From Shimia thalassica (GTDB taxonomy: Bacteria > Pseudomonadota > Alphaproteobacteria > Rhodobacterales > Rhodobacteraceae): 64,000 nucleotides of DNA. Made by a program: the position numbers and the translations under genes. Of the stretch, positions 17,828 to 26,098 are shown piece after piece. Each line of letters opens with the position of its first letter. Positions within the stretch are counted from its first letter, which is position 1. The DNA is taken from contig NZ_CYTW01000006.1 in assembly GCF_001458215.1 (NCBI RefSeq), positions 62,001 to 126,000 on the forward strand. Reading direction: 5' to 3'. Under the pieces are notes generated by a model. It had not been told where the DNA came from and made no database searches. It saw nothing but the letters and a program-made list of their open reading frames with translations.

Positions 17828-18178
17828 TCAAGCACGTTTTTCAAGTTTGGTTGCCTGTCCCAAAGTCAGTTCCAACCGGTGCCCGTTGTTGTCATAAGTC
17901 TCCAGAGACTCCCTAACTTTTCGGACAGAGGAAACGCGATCGGCAACAGCCCGGATGCCCAACAGGGAATTCTCCAAAAGGGTCTGATTGCGCAGCATTT
18001 TTTGCTGCAACGTGTTTAAAAGCTTGTTGTCGTGCGAAATGTTTTCGGACCCCAAGCTGCCCAGCAAGCGTTCCTTTTCGTGCAGTAAATCGTGCAACTG
18101 ATCGAGGTGGCCGTTCAATAGGGCTGTTCTTTCTGTTTCCAGGATACGTTGCAACTGTTCGAGAGAGTCATCCTTCAT
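17828..18178 (-). CDS. FlgN-like flagellar export chaperone
   Basis: The product (116 aa) is a charged helical protein with heptad character and no membrane segment. LEQLQRILETERTALLNGHL followed by LHDLLHEKERLL resembles FlgN/FliT-type chaperones, which bind hook-associated proteins. It overlaps the FlgJ-like gene by 11 bases, so the two are probably co-translated. Assignment rests on size, helix pattern and context; the family is weakly conserved. Confidence 0.65.
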   Translation of the reverse strand: MKDDSLEQLQRILETERTALLNGHLDQLHDLLHEKERLLGSLGSENISHDNKLLNTLQQKMLRNQTLLENSLLGIRAVADRVSSVRKVRESLETYDNNGHRLELTLGQATKLEKRA

Positions 18179-18452
18179 TTGAGGTCTCCTTCAGCGATTC
18201 AAAAATCGTTTCGGCAAGACCGATCCCTCCGGCTTTTGCCAATTGGGCGGCGTGTTCGTTCCTCAAGAAAGAGGCGAACTGGTCTTCGCCTGCGCCACCC
18301 CCGAAAGAGGTAGAGGTTTCGCCGAACCCGGCTGACTTTAACATCTCGGAAAGAAAAGTCGCTTCGAGGTCTTGCGCAACTTTTCGCAACGGCGCCTGTG
18401 GGTCTGATTGCCTTGGGCCTGTTAAAAGAGGCGAGGGGTGTTCGTGAATCAT
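18168..18452 (-). CDS. FlgJ-like rod-binding protein (no muramidase domain)
   Basis: The product (94 aa) has the rod-binding core of FlgJ: KVAQDLEATFLSEMLKSAGF followed by GGAGEDQFASFLRNEHAAQL. It lacks the C-terminal glycosidase domain of enterobacterial FlgJ; the separate SLT enzyme at 3732-4493 may fill that role. The ATG at 18452 sits behind GGAG with 7-8 bases spacing; an upstream in-frame start at 18485 is less likely. It is the first gene of the short leftward pair with the FlgN-like gene. Confidence 0.85.
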   Translation of the reverse strand: MIHEHPSPLLTGPRQSDPQAPLRKVAQDLEATFLSEMLKSAGFGETSTSFGGGAGEDQFASFLRNEHAAQLAKAGGIGLAETIFESLKETSNEG

Positions 18453-18499
18453 CCGGTATCTCCAATTTGAAGCGGTTTCATTCAAATTGCAGTGCGGCA

Positions 18500-18515
18500 G
18501 TAAACATATGGTAAC
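18500..18515 (+). promoter_or_regulatory. Candidate CtrA-like site between FlgJ-like gene and fliK
   Basis: GTAA, 7 bases, GTAAC has the spacing of the CtrA consensus TTAA-N7-TTAAC, with a T to G change in each half. It is central in the 112-base divergent gap. This is the third repeat with this form in flagellar promoters of the window. Confidence 0.35.
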
Positions 18516-18564
18516 CGCCTAATGCTCATATTCGATCCAGAAGGAAGAATTCCGAGGCATTCAC

Positions 18565-20298
18565 ATGACGTCAACAATGTCCTTTTCTGGCTCCGGGTTT
18601 GAACTTACCCGCTCTGGTTCAGAAAAAACCAAAATAGTGAGCGAAGAGCTGTCAGGGTCACCAGCCGGCGTAGCCTTCAATGAGGTCTTCGAAAGGCTTT
18701 TTACGGAAACCGAAGGGGGCCAAAAGCAAACCAGCGCGGTGGGTGTGATTTCCGAGGGAAAACAGGAACCGGATGAGACCGAACTAGAAACCGAAGGTGG
18801 CACAGGTGTCCAAGGCTCCGAAGACGACGAAGTACCGGCGATTTCTTTTGCTTTTAACCGCCAAAATGGATTGGATAGCAACGCGCAACATATTCTGCCA
18901 TCAAAACGTGGCGAATCTGATACCTCGGTACTGCAAGAGAAGACCATTTTTGATGGTCAGACAGGACAGGTTGCAAGAACGAACGGGCTTGAGGCAAACA
19001 CCCCGGACCGTCCTGTGGAAAGTCGAGAAGGGCCGCCTTGGTTGTCCCATTCTGAGAAGCCCGTTGTTGAACTGACTAGTGTTGGGTCAGAAGACCCGGT
19101 TCTGCGCGATCTGAGGTCTCGAGGTGGAGACATGGGCCACGAAGGCAAACGTGTGGTTCCGCAAGACAACGGTCGGTCCTTTGTTTTGCCGCCAGCAACG
19201 TCGGCGCATGAAGTGGAGCTTTCTCAGAGACAAGCTTTGGAAAATGTGGCGCAAGTTTCTGAAAAAAGAGTTGCTTCACAAAGTTCTGAAAATAGTCGTG
19301 GTGGAGCGATTAAGACTGTCGAGTCACGTTCGCAAACCAGCCTTACTGAGCCCTTTGGGCGAGCGTCGGAAACAAAAAGTGGAAAGACTGGGGTCAAAAC
19401 TGAGCCTGCAGTTCGCCAAGTGCGGGTGTCAGAGGCGCCTGGAAGGATAATCCAGCCCGCTTTGCATGCGCTTGTTAAGGAGGAAATCATTCCAATTGAT
19501 GTACCGCCTCGCGCCCCAAAATCGACGCCTCAGGTGTCTGATCTGACGCGGGTACCGCCGAGGTTGGAGAATGCGAGAGTGGAAGGCGTTCGTCTCTCCG
19601 AGCCTGTTCGGGCAGCTGAGCCGGCTGAGAACATAGCGACCTCAAGGATGGCGAGCAGCGCGCTTTCGGTGCCAGAAGTCGAGAAAGTGAAATCGGGTCA
19701 ATTTCCGAGAGTCGACACCAATCACGTGTCCCCTACCGCTGTGACTGTGATGCCCGAAAAAGCAACAGAGCAAAAGACAACAGAGTCCGGTAAGGCGGAA
19801 ATCAAAATAGACTCACTACAACAAGAAGGAGTTGTAGGAACCCCCCATCGTTCTGAGCTGCCTCAGCAGACCTCGCGCGCGGCGGGGCCATTTGAGGCGC
19901 AACCTTCCCCAAGGGGTTTTGATGCGCCGGATGTTTCGCGCCAGCTTGCTCAGGCAATCCAGCGAGGAACTGATGGCAGTGTTGAAATTCGACTTAGCCC
20001 GGAGGAGCTTGGAGATGTTAAAATGCGGGTGGCCCAATCTGAAAATGCAATTTCTATAACCATTCAATCAGAGCGCGCCGATACGCTGGAATTGATGAAG
20101 CGCCACCACCAGCTGCTAGAAAAAGAACTACTTTCAATGGGCTTTCAGGAGGCCTCTTTCTTTTTCGGAGATCGGGAAAAAGATGAGCAGCCAAATACCG
20201 AATTTTTGCGAACATCCGACCCATTGGAAGACGCTGCCGAAGTAGAAAGCGGTTCACGCAGAATCGCTTCGGATGGTGGGTTGGATTTGAGAGTGTAG
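18565..20298 (+). CDS. fliK: Flagellar hook-length control protein FliK
   Basis: The product (577 aa) is a secreted ruler that sets hook length and triggers the FlhB switch. The first 440 residues are hydrophilic, rich in Glu, Ser, Thr and Pro, and probably unfolded. The conserved Flg_hook domain is near residues 450-545, with DGSVEIRLSPEELGDVKMRV and the following helix LELMKRHHQLLEKEL. FliK is usually recognised only by this domain. It is followed 10 bases later by flgD, its usual partner in hook building. Confidence 0.9.
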   Translation: MTSTMSFSGSGFELTRSGSEKTKIVSEELSGSPAGVAFNEVFERLFTETEGGQKQTSAVGVISEGKQEPDETELETEGGTGVQGSEDDEVPAISFAFNRQNGLDSNAQHILPSKRGESDTSVLQEKTIFDGQTGQVARTNGLEANTPDRPVESREGPPWLSHSEKPVVELTSVGSEDPVLRDLRSRGGDMGHEGKRVVPQDNGRSFVLPPATSAHEVELSQRQALENVAQVSEKRVASQSSENSRGGAIKTVESRSQTSLTEPFGRASETKSGKTGVKTEPAVRQVRVSEAPGRIIQPALHALVKEEIIPIDVPPRAPKSTPQVSDLTRVPPRLENARVEGVRLSEPVRAAEPAENIATSRMASSALSVPEVEKVKSGQFPRVDTNHVSPTAVTVMPEKATEQKTTESGKAEIKIDSLQQEGVVGTPHRSELPQQTSRAAGPFEAQPSPRGFDAPDVSRQLAQAIQRGTDGSVEIRLSPEELGDVKMRVAQSENAISITIQSERADTLELMKRHHQLLEKELLSMGFQEASFFFGDREKDEQPNTEFLRTSDPLEDAAEVESGSRRIASDGGLDLRV

Positions 20299-20308
20299 GA
20301 GAGACCAA

Positions 20309-20962
20309 TTGGAAATAAACTCAGCGACAACTTCGACACAGATATCTTCCTCTTCCAGCGTAAGTTCCGGGATAAGTTCTGATTTCGAGACATTTTTGAA
20401 AATGCTGACAGTCCAGATGCAAAATCAGGATCCGCTCAATCCGGTGGATTCATCAGAATATGCCGTTCAACTGGCCACGTTTTCGTCAGTTGAGCAGCAG
20501 GTTTTGACCAACGACCTGTTGCAAGCGATGACCTCTCAAATTTCAACTTCTGGATTGGCGCAATACGCCAACTGGATTGGTATGGAGGTCTTGGTTGAGG
20601 CGCCAGTTTATTACGATGGCGACCCTGTTCAGCTGTCTTTGTCGCCCGACAATCTGGCGGATGACATTTGGATAAGCGTTAAAAACGCCGATGGATTAGA
20701 GGTTGATCGCCGTCAAGCCGCGCTGGGCCAGTCTGATTTCACCTGGTCCGGGGCTAACATCCAAAATGGCACAGCATCACAAGGTCTCTATTCCTTTTCT
20801 GTAGAAAGCTATGCGGCTGGTGATTTGATCGAAACCAGCCCGGCAATGGCGTACCAACGTGTGACCGAGGCCCGAAGCGGTCAATCCGATACGATGTTGG
20901 TCCTGACTAACGGGCAAGAGGTGTCCTCAACCAGCGTTTTTGCGCTGCGTGCGGCGGACTGA
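20309..20962 (+). CDS. flgD: Hook assembly scaffold protein FlgD
   Basis: The product (217 aa) caps the growing hook. The conserved N-terminal motif is FLKMLTVQMQNQDPLNPVDS, followed by EYAVQLATFSSVEQ. The C-terminal part is beta-rich, as in FlgD hook-cap domains. The start is a TTG behind GGAGAG (20299-20304). It is the last flagellar gene of the window; the hook gene flgE does not follow. Confidence 0.95.
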   Translation: MEINSATTSTQISSSSSVSSGISSDFETFLKMLTVQMQNQDPLNPVDSSEYAVQLATFSSVEQQVLTNDLLQAMTSQISTSGLAQYANWIGMEVLVEAPVYYDGDPVQLSLSPDNLADDIWISVKNADGLEVDRRQAALGQSDFTWSGANIQNGTASQGLYSFSVESYAAGDLIETSPAMAYQRVTEARSGQSDTMLVLTNGQEVSSTSVFALRAAD

Positions 20963-21055
20963 GCCTTGCTGAGGGTCGTTTTCTGAACTAGCGTCACGCC
21001 GCTCACTAAGCGGGAACAGGCTCTGGCACATTTTTCATCATCTCCCCCAGAGTCT

Positions 21056-21901
21056 TTGCGCCAACTTCTTTTGGACGAGTTGGCAATAGACGAAGGCGCG
21101 CAATGGCTGCCCCTGCAAGGCGGGCGCACAAACTTTACCTGGCAGATTAGGCAAGGCGCGGATGTTTCTGGGCTGGTGGTCAAGCTGTATCGTGGGCCTG
21201 CGAACAATCCTTTGTTTCCCAATGACCCATATTCCGAAGCGTCTCTTCTCACATTTCTTCAAGGTAAGTTCCCCGCTCAAGAGCTGATCGGCACGTATCT
21301 CTGCGAGGCTGGTGTGTGCAATGTATTCAAGCACATTCCCGGATCAGCGTGGAGCGAAGGCGTGGCAGAGGTCGCGGAATTGATGCGAAATCTGCACGGT
21401 TTGGACCATCCTGCGGACCTTCGACATCTTCCCAACGGAAGTCGTGAACTGCAAAAACACGCCACCGAAATCCTGCAAAAGTGTTCGGGATCTTCCGTGC
21501 TGAAAGGCATGGAACCCGTGGGCAGCGTGGGCCCATCTGAACAAATTGGATTGTTGCATTCAGACATCGTGCCGGGAAACCTGATCAAAGGTAAGGGCGG
21601 GCTGTCCTTGATCGATTGGCAATGCCCCGGAATTGGTGACCCGTGCGAAGACATCGCGATTTTCCTGTCGCCTGCTATGCAGAGCCTCTATCGCGGAAGG
21701 CCGCTAACGAAAGCTGAGGAAACAGGCTTCTTTGATGCTTATGCAGACGAGCACGTAGCACAGCGTTATCGAATGCTTGCGCCGTTCTATCATTGGAGGA
21801 TGGCGGCGTATTGCCTGTGGCAATCAGAGAACGGGCGTCCCGAGTATCGCGATGCAATGGCGCATGAGGTTGCAGCGCTTCAAAGGTCCATAAGCTTGTA
21901 G
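21056..21901 (+). CDS. Phosphotransferase of the APH/choline kinase fold
   Basis: The product (281 aa from the TTG) is a kinase-fold enzyme for a small molecule. The catalytic loop is LHSDIVPGN (167-175), with Asp170 as likely base, and the metal-binding motif is IDWQCPGIGDPCEDIA (186-201). Such motifs occur in choline, ethanolamine, thiamine and aminoglycoside kinases, so the substrate cannot be told from sequence. No ATG or GTG is in frame upstream before a stop at 20984; TTG 21056 or CTG 21023 are the options, both with weak ribosome sites. Its 3' end overlaps the convergent amine oxidase gene by 22 bases. Confidence 0.75.
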   Translation: MRQLLLDELAIDEGAQWLPLQGGRTNFTWQIRQGADVSGLVVKLYRGPANNPLFPNDPYSEASLLTFLQGKFPAQELIGTYLCEAGVCNVFKHIPGSAWSEGVAEVAELMRNLHGLDHPADLRHLPNGSRELQKHATEILQKCSGSSVLKGMEPVGSVGPSEQIGLLHSDIVPGNLIKGKGGLSLIDWQCPGIGDPCEDIAIFLSPAMQSLYRGRPLTKAEETGFFDAYADEHVAQRYRMLAPFYHWRMAAYCLWQSENGRPEYRDAMAHEVAALQRSISL

Positions 21902-23205
21902 CCAAGATAAGCGGGCCACATTCCTGCACGTCGCCAGTGACCGCCGGGGAACCGTTTAGGAGGTGTTTGCAACGCTTGGGGGTGCCGCAGCGTTTCGCGG
22001 CCCAGGATTTGATCCGCCACAACAGTGCCGCAATAGCTTCCCATGGCGACCCCGTTTCCATGATAGGCAAACGCGGCATACAAATCGGGATGCTCTGGAA
22101 CGCGACCTGCAAAAGGCGTCAGATTTAAATTGAAGCACACAAACCCAGACCAGTAGTGCGGCGTATCCACATGAGCCCAGGCAGGGAACATCTGTTCAAA
22201 ATCGCGTCGAATCTCGCGCCGGATGCGATGGTGCACGGGTTCACTTGTGGCAAGTCCACCACGCATTCCGAACAGAAATCTGCCGTCTGGCATCAGCCGG
22301 AAATAATGCAGAAGGTTGCGCGTGTCATAGGCCATTTGATAGCTTGTCCAACCTTGCGATTCACGCTCTTCCAATGAAAGCGGGCGCGTCACCAGAACAC
22401 TTGATTGGGCAGGGATAAACCGCCCGCCCATCCAATCCGGCAAGTCTTCGCTAGAGTATCCGTTGGTTGCGATAATGAGTTTTTGGCACTGCACGGATCC
22501 TGCATCTGTATCCAGAACGTATCCTGTTGGGGCGGAGCGAACTTTCGTCACGGCGCTATCACCGAAAATCGTGGCACCCGCCTTTTGCGCCGCATCGGTG
22601 AGGGCAAGGACATACTTTTTCGGGTTCAAAGCAAACCCGATCGGGATAGTTAGGCCCCCGTGAAAGCCCCCCGCCATACCTTCGTGCGCGAGATCAGGCT
22701 GTGAGTGCAAGATAGGCTCAACGCCATAAAGTTGGGAAAGCTGCGAAACTTCACCTTCCAATTCAGTGAAGTCTTTTGGCCGATGTGCGAGTATTGTTTC
22801 GCCATCCGAGTGCCGGTCCACGTCAATGCCGAGTGACGTGATCATCTTATCGACCAGATTCACGGCATCGCGTTCGACCAATCGATATTCGTGCGCCTCA
22901 GAAGCCCCAAATTTGCGTTTGAGTGCCGCATCCGGAAGTTTTGAGCCGCCGAGGCAACAGAATCCGCCATTGCGACCGGAGGCGCCCCAACCCGGCTGTT
23001 TTGCTTCCAGAACAACAACTTTGCGTCCTGCTTCGGCCAGTCGAATAGCGGCTGAGAGACCGGTAAAACCGGCCCCGATAATTGCTATATCCGCTTTGAT
23101 ATCCTGATCCAGAACAGGAGAAGGTTCGCCCGACACCGTTTCAGACCAGAAACACGTGTCGAGGGGACCGTCCCCATACGCAAATGGATCACAAATGCGA
23201 TCCAT
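21880..23205 (-). CDS. FAD-dependent amine oxidoreductase (gamma-glutamylputrescine oxidase-like)
   Basis: The product (441 aa) belongs to the DAO family of FAD enzymes. The dinucleotide fold is IIGAGFTGLSAAIRLAEAG (42-60), and GWGASGRNGGF (72-82) is the flavin-binding loop seen in PuuB-type and similar oxidases. A second conserved segment, YAAFAYHGNGVAMGSYCG, is near the C-terminus. It shares an overlapping stop/start (TGATG) with the upstream permease gene, so it belongs to the polyamine importer operon. Oxidation of a polyamine or its derivative is a fair guess; the exact substrate is open. Confidence 0.8.
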   Translation of the reverse strand: MDRICDPFAYGDGPLDTCFWSETVSGEPSPVLDQDIKADIAIIGAGFTGLSAAIRLAEAGRKVVVLEAKQPGWGASGRNGGFCCLGGSKLPDAALKRKFGASEAHEYRLVERDAVNLVDKMITSLGIDVDRHSDGETILAHRPKDFTELEGEVSQLSQLYGVEPILHSQPDLAHEGMAGGFHGGLTIPIGFALNPKKYVLALTDAAQKAGATIFGDSAVTKVRSAPTGYVLDTDAGSVQCQKLIIATNGYSSEDLPDWMGGRFIPAQSSVLVTRPLSLEERESQGWTSYQMAYDTRNLLHYFRLMPDGRFLFGMRGGLATSEPVHHRIRREIRRDFEQMFPAWAHVDTPHYWSGFVCFNLNLTPFAGRVPEHPDLYAAFAYHGNGVAMGSYCGTVVADQILGRETLRHPQALQTPPKRFPGGHWRRAGMWPAYLGYKLMDL

Positions 23206-24026
23206 TAGTCATCGCTTCGTTCTGCGGCACGTTCGTCACGCTGTTGCTGGATCGCCGACCGTTTAGATATGAGCGAGGCCGAAATTACACCAATCGCAAC
23301 GATCCCGATCATCAGGGTCGAAAGTGCGTTGATTTCCGGGCTAACGCCAAGGCGAACCGAGCTCCAGATCTTCATGGGCAGGGTCGTTGCAGACGGACCG
23401 GCGGTAAATGAAGCAATGACGAGGTCATCTAGCGACAGGGTAAATGCCAGCAACCAGCCAGAAATCACTGCTGGTGCAATGATCGGCAAAGTGACAAGCC
23501 GGAAAGCCTGAAAAGGCGAGCAGCCCAAATCCAGTGCGGCTTCTTCCAGAGATTGATCAAAGCTGACAAGGCGTGAACTGACCACCACAGAGACGTAGCA
23601 CATTGCAAAAGTGGTGTGTGCCAACACAATTGTTATTACCCCACGATCAAGCCCGATCCCGATGAACAGCAGGAGCAGAGACAAACCGGTGATCACTTCT
23701 GGCATAACCAGAGGGGCATAGATCATTCCCGAAAACAGCGTGCGTCCAAAGAACCGGCCCGAGCGGATCAGAACCAAAGCCGCCATCGTACCCAAGACCG
23801 TCGCAAAGGTAGAGCTCAGGACAGCAACCTTGATTGTGACCCATGCGGCATCAAGGAAGGCATCATTGTTCAGCAACTCTCCGTACCATTTGGTTGAGAA
23901 GCCAGCCCAAACCGTGACAAGCTTGGATTTGTTGAAGCTGTAGATCACCAGAATGACCATCGGCAGGTAAAGGAAAGCAAAGCCAAGCGTCAGAGACGTT
24001 GCGTTGAACCAAGAAAAACGTCTCAT
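23205..24026 (-). CDS. Polyamine ABC transporter permease (PotI/PotC type)
   Basis: The product (273 aa) has six membrane segments. The ATPase-docking EAA loop is EAALDLGCSPFQAFRLVTLP. It is the second permease of the importer and overlaps the PotH-type permease by 4 bases. The length and short N-terminus are typical of PotI, unlike the enlarged permeases of the second importer (32341-34793). Confidence 0.92.
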   Translation of the reverse strand: MRRFSWFNATSLTLGFAFLYLPMVILVIYSFNKSKLVTVWAGFSTKWYGELLNNDAFLDAAWVTIKVAVLSSTFATVLGTMAALVLIRSGRFFGRTLFSGMIYAPLVMPEVITGLSLLLLFIGIGLDRGVITIVLAHTTFAMCYVSVVVSSRLVSFDQSLEEAALDLGCSPFQAFRLVTLPIIAPAVISGWLLAFTLSLDDLVIASFTAGPSATTLPMKIWSSVRLGVSPEINALSTLMIGIVAIGVISASLISKRSAIQQQRDERAAERSDD

Positions 24027-24913
24027 CCTTCTGCCTCCCTTTGCTTTTGCTCGTTACGTTGGAACAGAATGATCGGGATCACGAGGATCAAGAGCAGGAT
24101 AACGGCCACGGCTGACGCAACAGGCCAATCCCTGTTCGAGAAGAATTCTTCCCACAAAATCTTACCAATCATGAGAGTTTTGGAACCGCCAAGCAGTGAG
24201 GGGATCACGAATTCACCCAGCGTTGGAATGAACACAAGGAACGAGCCAGCGATGATGCCCTGTTTCGACAGAGGCACCGTGACAAGCCAAAACGCAGACA
24301 TGCGCGAGCACCCCAGATCCTCTGCAGCTTCCAGTAAGCTTTCATCCAGCTTTTCCAGAGCAGAGTAGATCGGCAGAATCATGAACGGCAGGTACGTGTA
24401 AACGATGCCAATATAGACCGCGACGTTGGTGTTCAGGATGATCAACGGTTCATTGATCAGCCCGATGCCCATCAAAAACTGGTTGAGATAGCCTTCTTGG
24501 CTGAGGATACCCATCCAGGAGTAAACGCGAATTAGAAAGCTGGTCCAGAACGGCAGGATCACCAACAGCAACAGGGTTGCGCGCCAGTGTTGAGGCGCGC
24601 GCGCCATGCCGTACGCAATTGGAAACCCTACGGCCAGAGTCAGAACCGTAGACACAAGCGCGATTTTCAGGCTTGAGAGATAGGCCTTCCAGTAAAGATC
24701 ATCTTCCGTCAGCCACACGAAGTTCTCGAAATCGAGCTGAGAGAAAAATTCCGTGATGCCGCTCCAACCCGCTTTGAGATCCAGAGTGGGAAGGTACGGA
24801 GGAATTGCCAACGCAGAGTCGGACAGAGAGATTTTGAGAACAATGACAAAGGGCACAAGAAACAGCGCCAAAAGCCAGAGATACGGGACAGCAATCAGAG
24901 CAAAACGCCGCAT
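24023..24913 (-). CDS. Polyamine ABC transporter permease (PotH/PotB type)
   Basis: The product (296 aa) has six membrane segments. The EAA loop is EAAEDLGCSRMSAFWLVTVP. It begins 3 bases after the ATPase gene and overlaps the PotI-type permease by 4. Gene order (binding protein, ATPase, PotH, PotI) matches the E. coli putrescine operon potFGHI. Confidence 0.92.
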   Translation of the reverse strand: MRRFALIAVPYLWLLALFLVPFVIVLKISLSDSALAIPPYLPTLDLKAGWSGITEFFSQLDFENFVWLTEDDLYWKAYLSSLKIALVSTVLTLAVGFPIAYGMARAPQHWRATLLLLVILPFWTSFLIRVYSWMGILSQEGYLNQFLMGIGLINEPLIILNTNVAVYIGIVYTYLPFMILPIYSALEKLDESLLEAAEDLGCSRMSAFWLVTVPLSKQGIIAGSFLVFIPTLGEFVIPSLLGGSKTLMIGKILWEEFFSNRDWPVASAVAVILLLILVIPIILFQRNEQKQREAEG

Positions 24914-24916
24914 ATC

Positions 24917-26038
24917 CTAGCGCCCCAACAGGACACCGGCGGTGTCCGTCCATCCCAGCCACACGTTGTCTTCCCATGTAAAGCTGCGACGGGACAGGCG
25001 GCGGTTGTTGGCGGCCTGCGCTTTGATGATTTGCCCACCGGGAAGTTCGACGTGGTAGGTCGAGATGTTCCCGAGATAGGCAATGTCCAGAATTTTGCCC
25101 TGAACGGCGTTGGCCGTTTCGGGTTTTTCCGCCGAAATAGAGACTTTTTCAGGCCGAATTGCGAAATGGACCGATTGCCCCTTTTCGAACTCTGTCGTGG
25201 GGGTGCCAACGATTTCGGGCTGTCCTTCTGCCCATGCCATGCTCAGCTTTTCTCCAACCGATGTGGCCTTGCCCTCGATGATGTTCACCTCGCCAATAAA
25301 GTCGGCCACATAGGTGGAGTTCGGTGTTTCATAAATCGCATCAGGTGTGGAGACCTGGATGATTTTGCCGTTGTCCATAACCGCAATCCGGCTGGCGACG
25401 GTCATGGCCTCTTCCTGATCATGCGTCACAATCACAAAGGTCGTGCCGGTTTTTTCCTGAATATCCATCAGTTCAAACTGGGTGTCCTGACGCAACTTTT
25501 TGTCAAGCGCGCCAAGCGGTTCGTCCAACAGCAAAAGCTTTGGCGCCTTGGCAAGGGATCGTGCCAAAGCGACGCGTTGGCGTTGGCCGCCAGAAACCTG
25601 ATGCGGTTTGCGGCGCGCGAATTTTTCCATGCGGGTCAGCCGCAACATTTCTTCAACGCGATCTTTCACATCGTTTTTGGGAAGGTTATCGCGGCGCAGG
25701 CCAAAGGCGATGTTGTCCCAGATCGAAAGGTGCGGAAAAAGCGCGTAGGACTGGAACATCATGTTCACGGCGCGCTTGTTGGGCGGCACGGGCGCAATGT
25801 CCTTGCCCGAAAGCAGAATGGTGCCTTCAGTTGGCGTTTCAAAACCTGCGAGCATACGCATCATCGTGGTCTTGCCACAGCCCGAAGGGCCCAGAAGGGC
25901 AAAGAATTCTTTTTCGTAGATGTCCACCGTCAGATCATCAATGGCGACGAAATCGCCAAAGCGCTTCGTGACATTTTTGAATTGGATAATTGGTTTGGCC
26001 TCAGGATCTTCCCAAGGTGCGAATTCATCAATCGCCAT
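24917..26038 (-). CDS. Polyamine ABC transporter ATPase (PotG/PotA type)
   Basis: The product (373 aa) powers import. It has Walker A GPSGCGKTT (50-58), signature SGGQ (149-152), Walker B LLLLDEP (168-174) and the switch His in VTHD (204-207). A C-terminal TOBE-like regulatory domain follows (about 290-373). It lies between the binding protein gene and the two permeases; a strong hairpin sits in the 60-base gap upstream. Confidence 0.95.
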   Translation of the reverse strand: MAIDEFAPWEDPEAKPIIQFKNVTKRFGDFVAIDDLTVDIYEKEFFALLGPSGCGKTTMMRMLAGFETPTEGTILLSGKDIAPVPPNKRAVNMMFQSYALFPHLSIWDNIAFGLRRDNLPKNDVKDRVEEMLRLTRMEKFARRKPHQVSGGQRQRVALARSLAKAPKLLLLDEPLGALDKKLRQDTQFELMDIQEKTGTTFVIVTHDQEEAMTVASRIAVMDNGKIIQVSTPDAIYETPNSTYVADFIGEVNIIEGKATSVGEKLSMAWAEGQPEIVGTPTTEFEKGQSVHFAIRPEKVSISAEKPETANAVQGKILDIAYLGNISTYHVELPGGQIIKAQAANNRRLSRRSFTWEDNVWLGWTDTAGVLLGR

Positions 26039-26062
26039 CGGTGGCCTCCGTGGGTTAAAAGT

Positions 26063-26087
26063 GACCCGCGCAAAAGTTGCGCGGGTC
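26063..26087 (-). other. Intercistronic hairpin between binding protein and ATPase genes
   Basis: GACCCGCGCAA, a 3-base loop and TTGCGCGGGTC make an 11-bp perfect stem. It is in the gap after the binding protein gene and before the ATPase gene. On the - strand it is followed by ACTTTTAACC, so it may be a leaky terminator or an mRNA stabiliser. Such hairpins often keep binding-protein mRNA higher than permease mRNA. Confidence 0.6.
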
Positions 26088-26098
26088 GAGAGCAGGTC

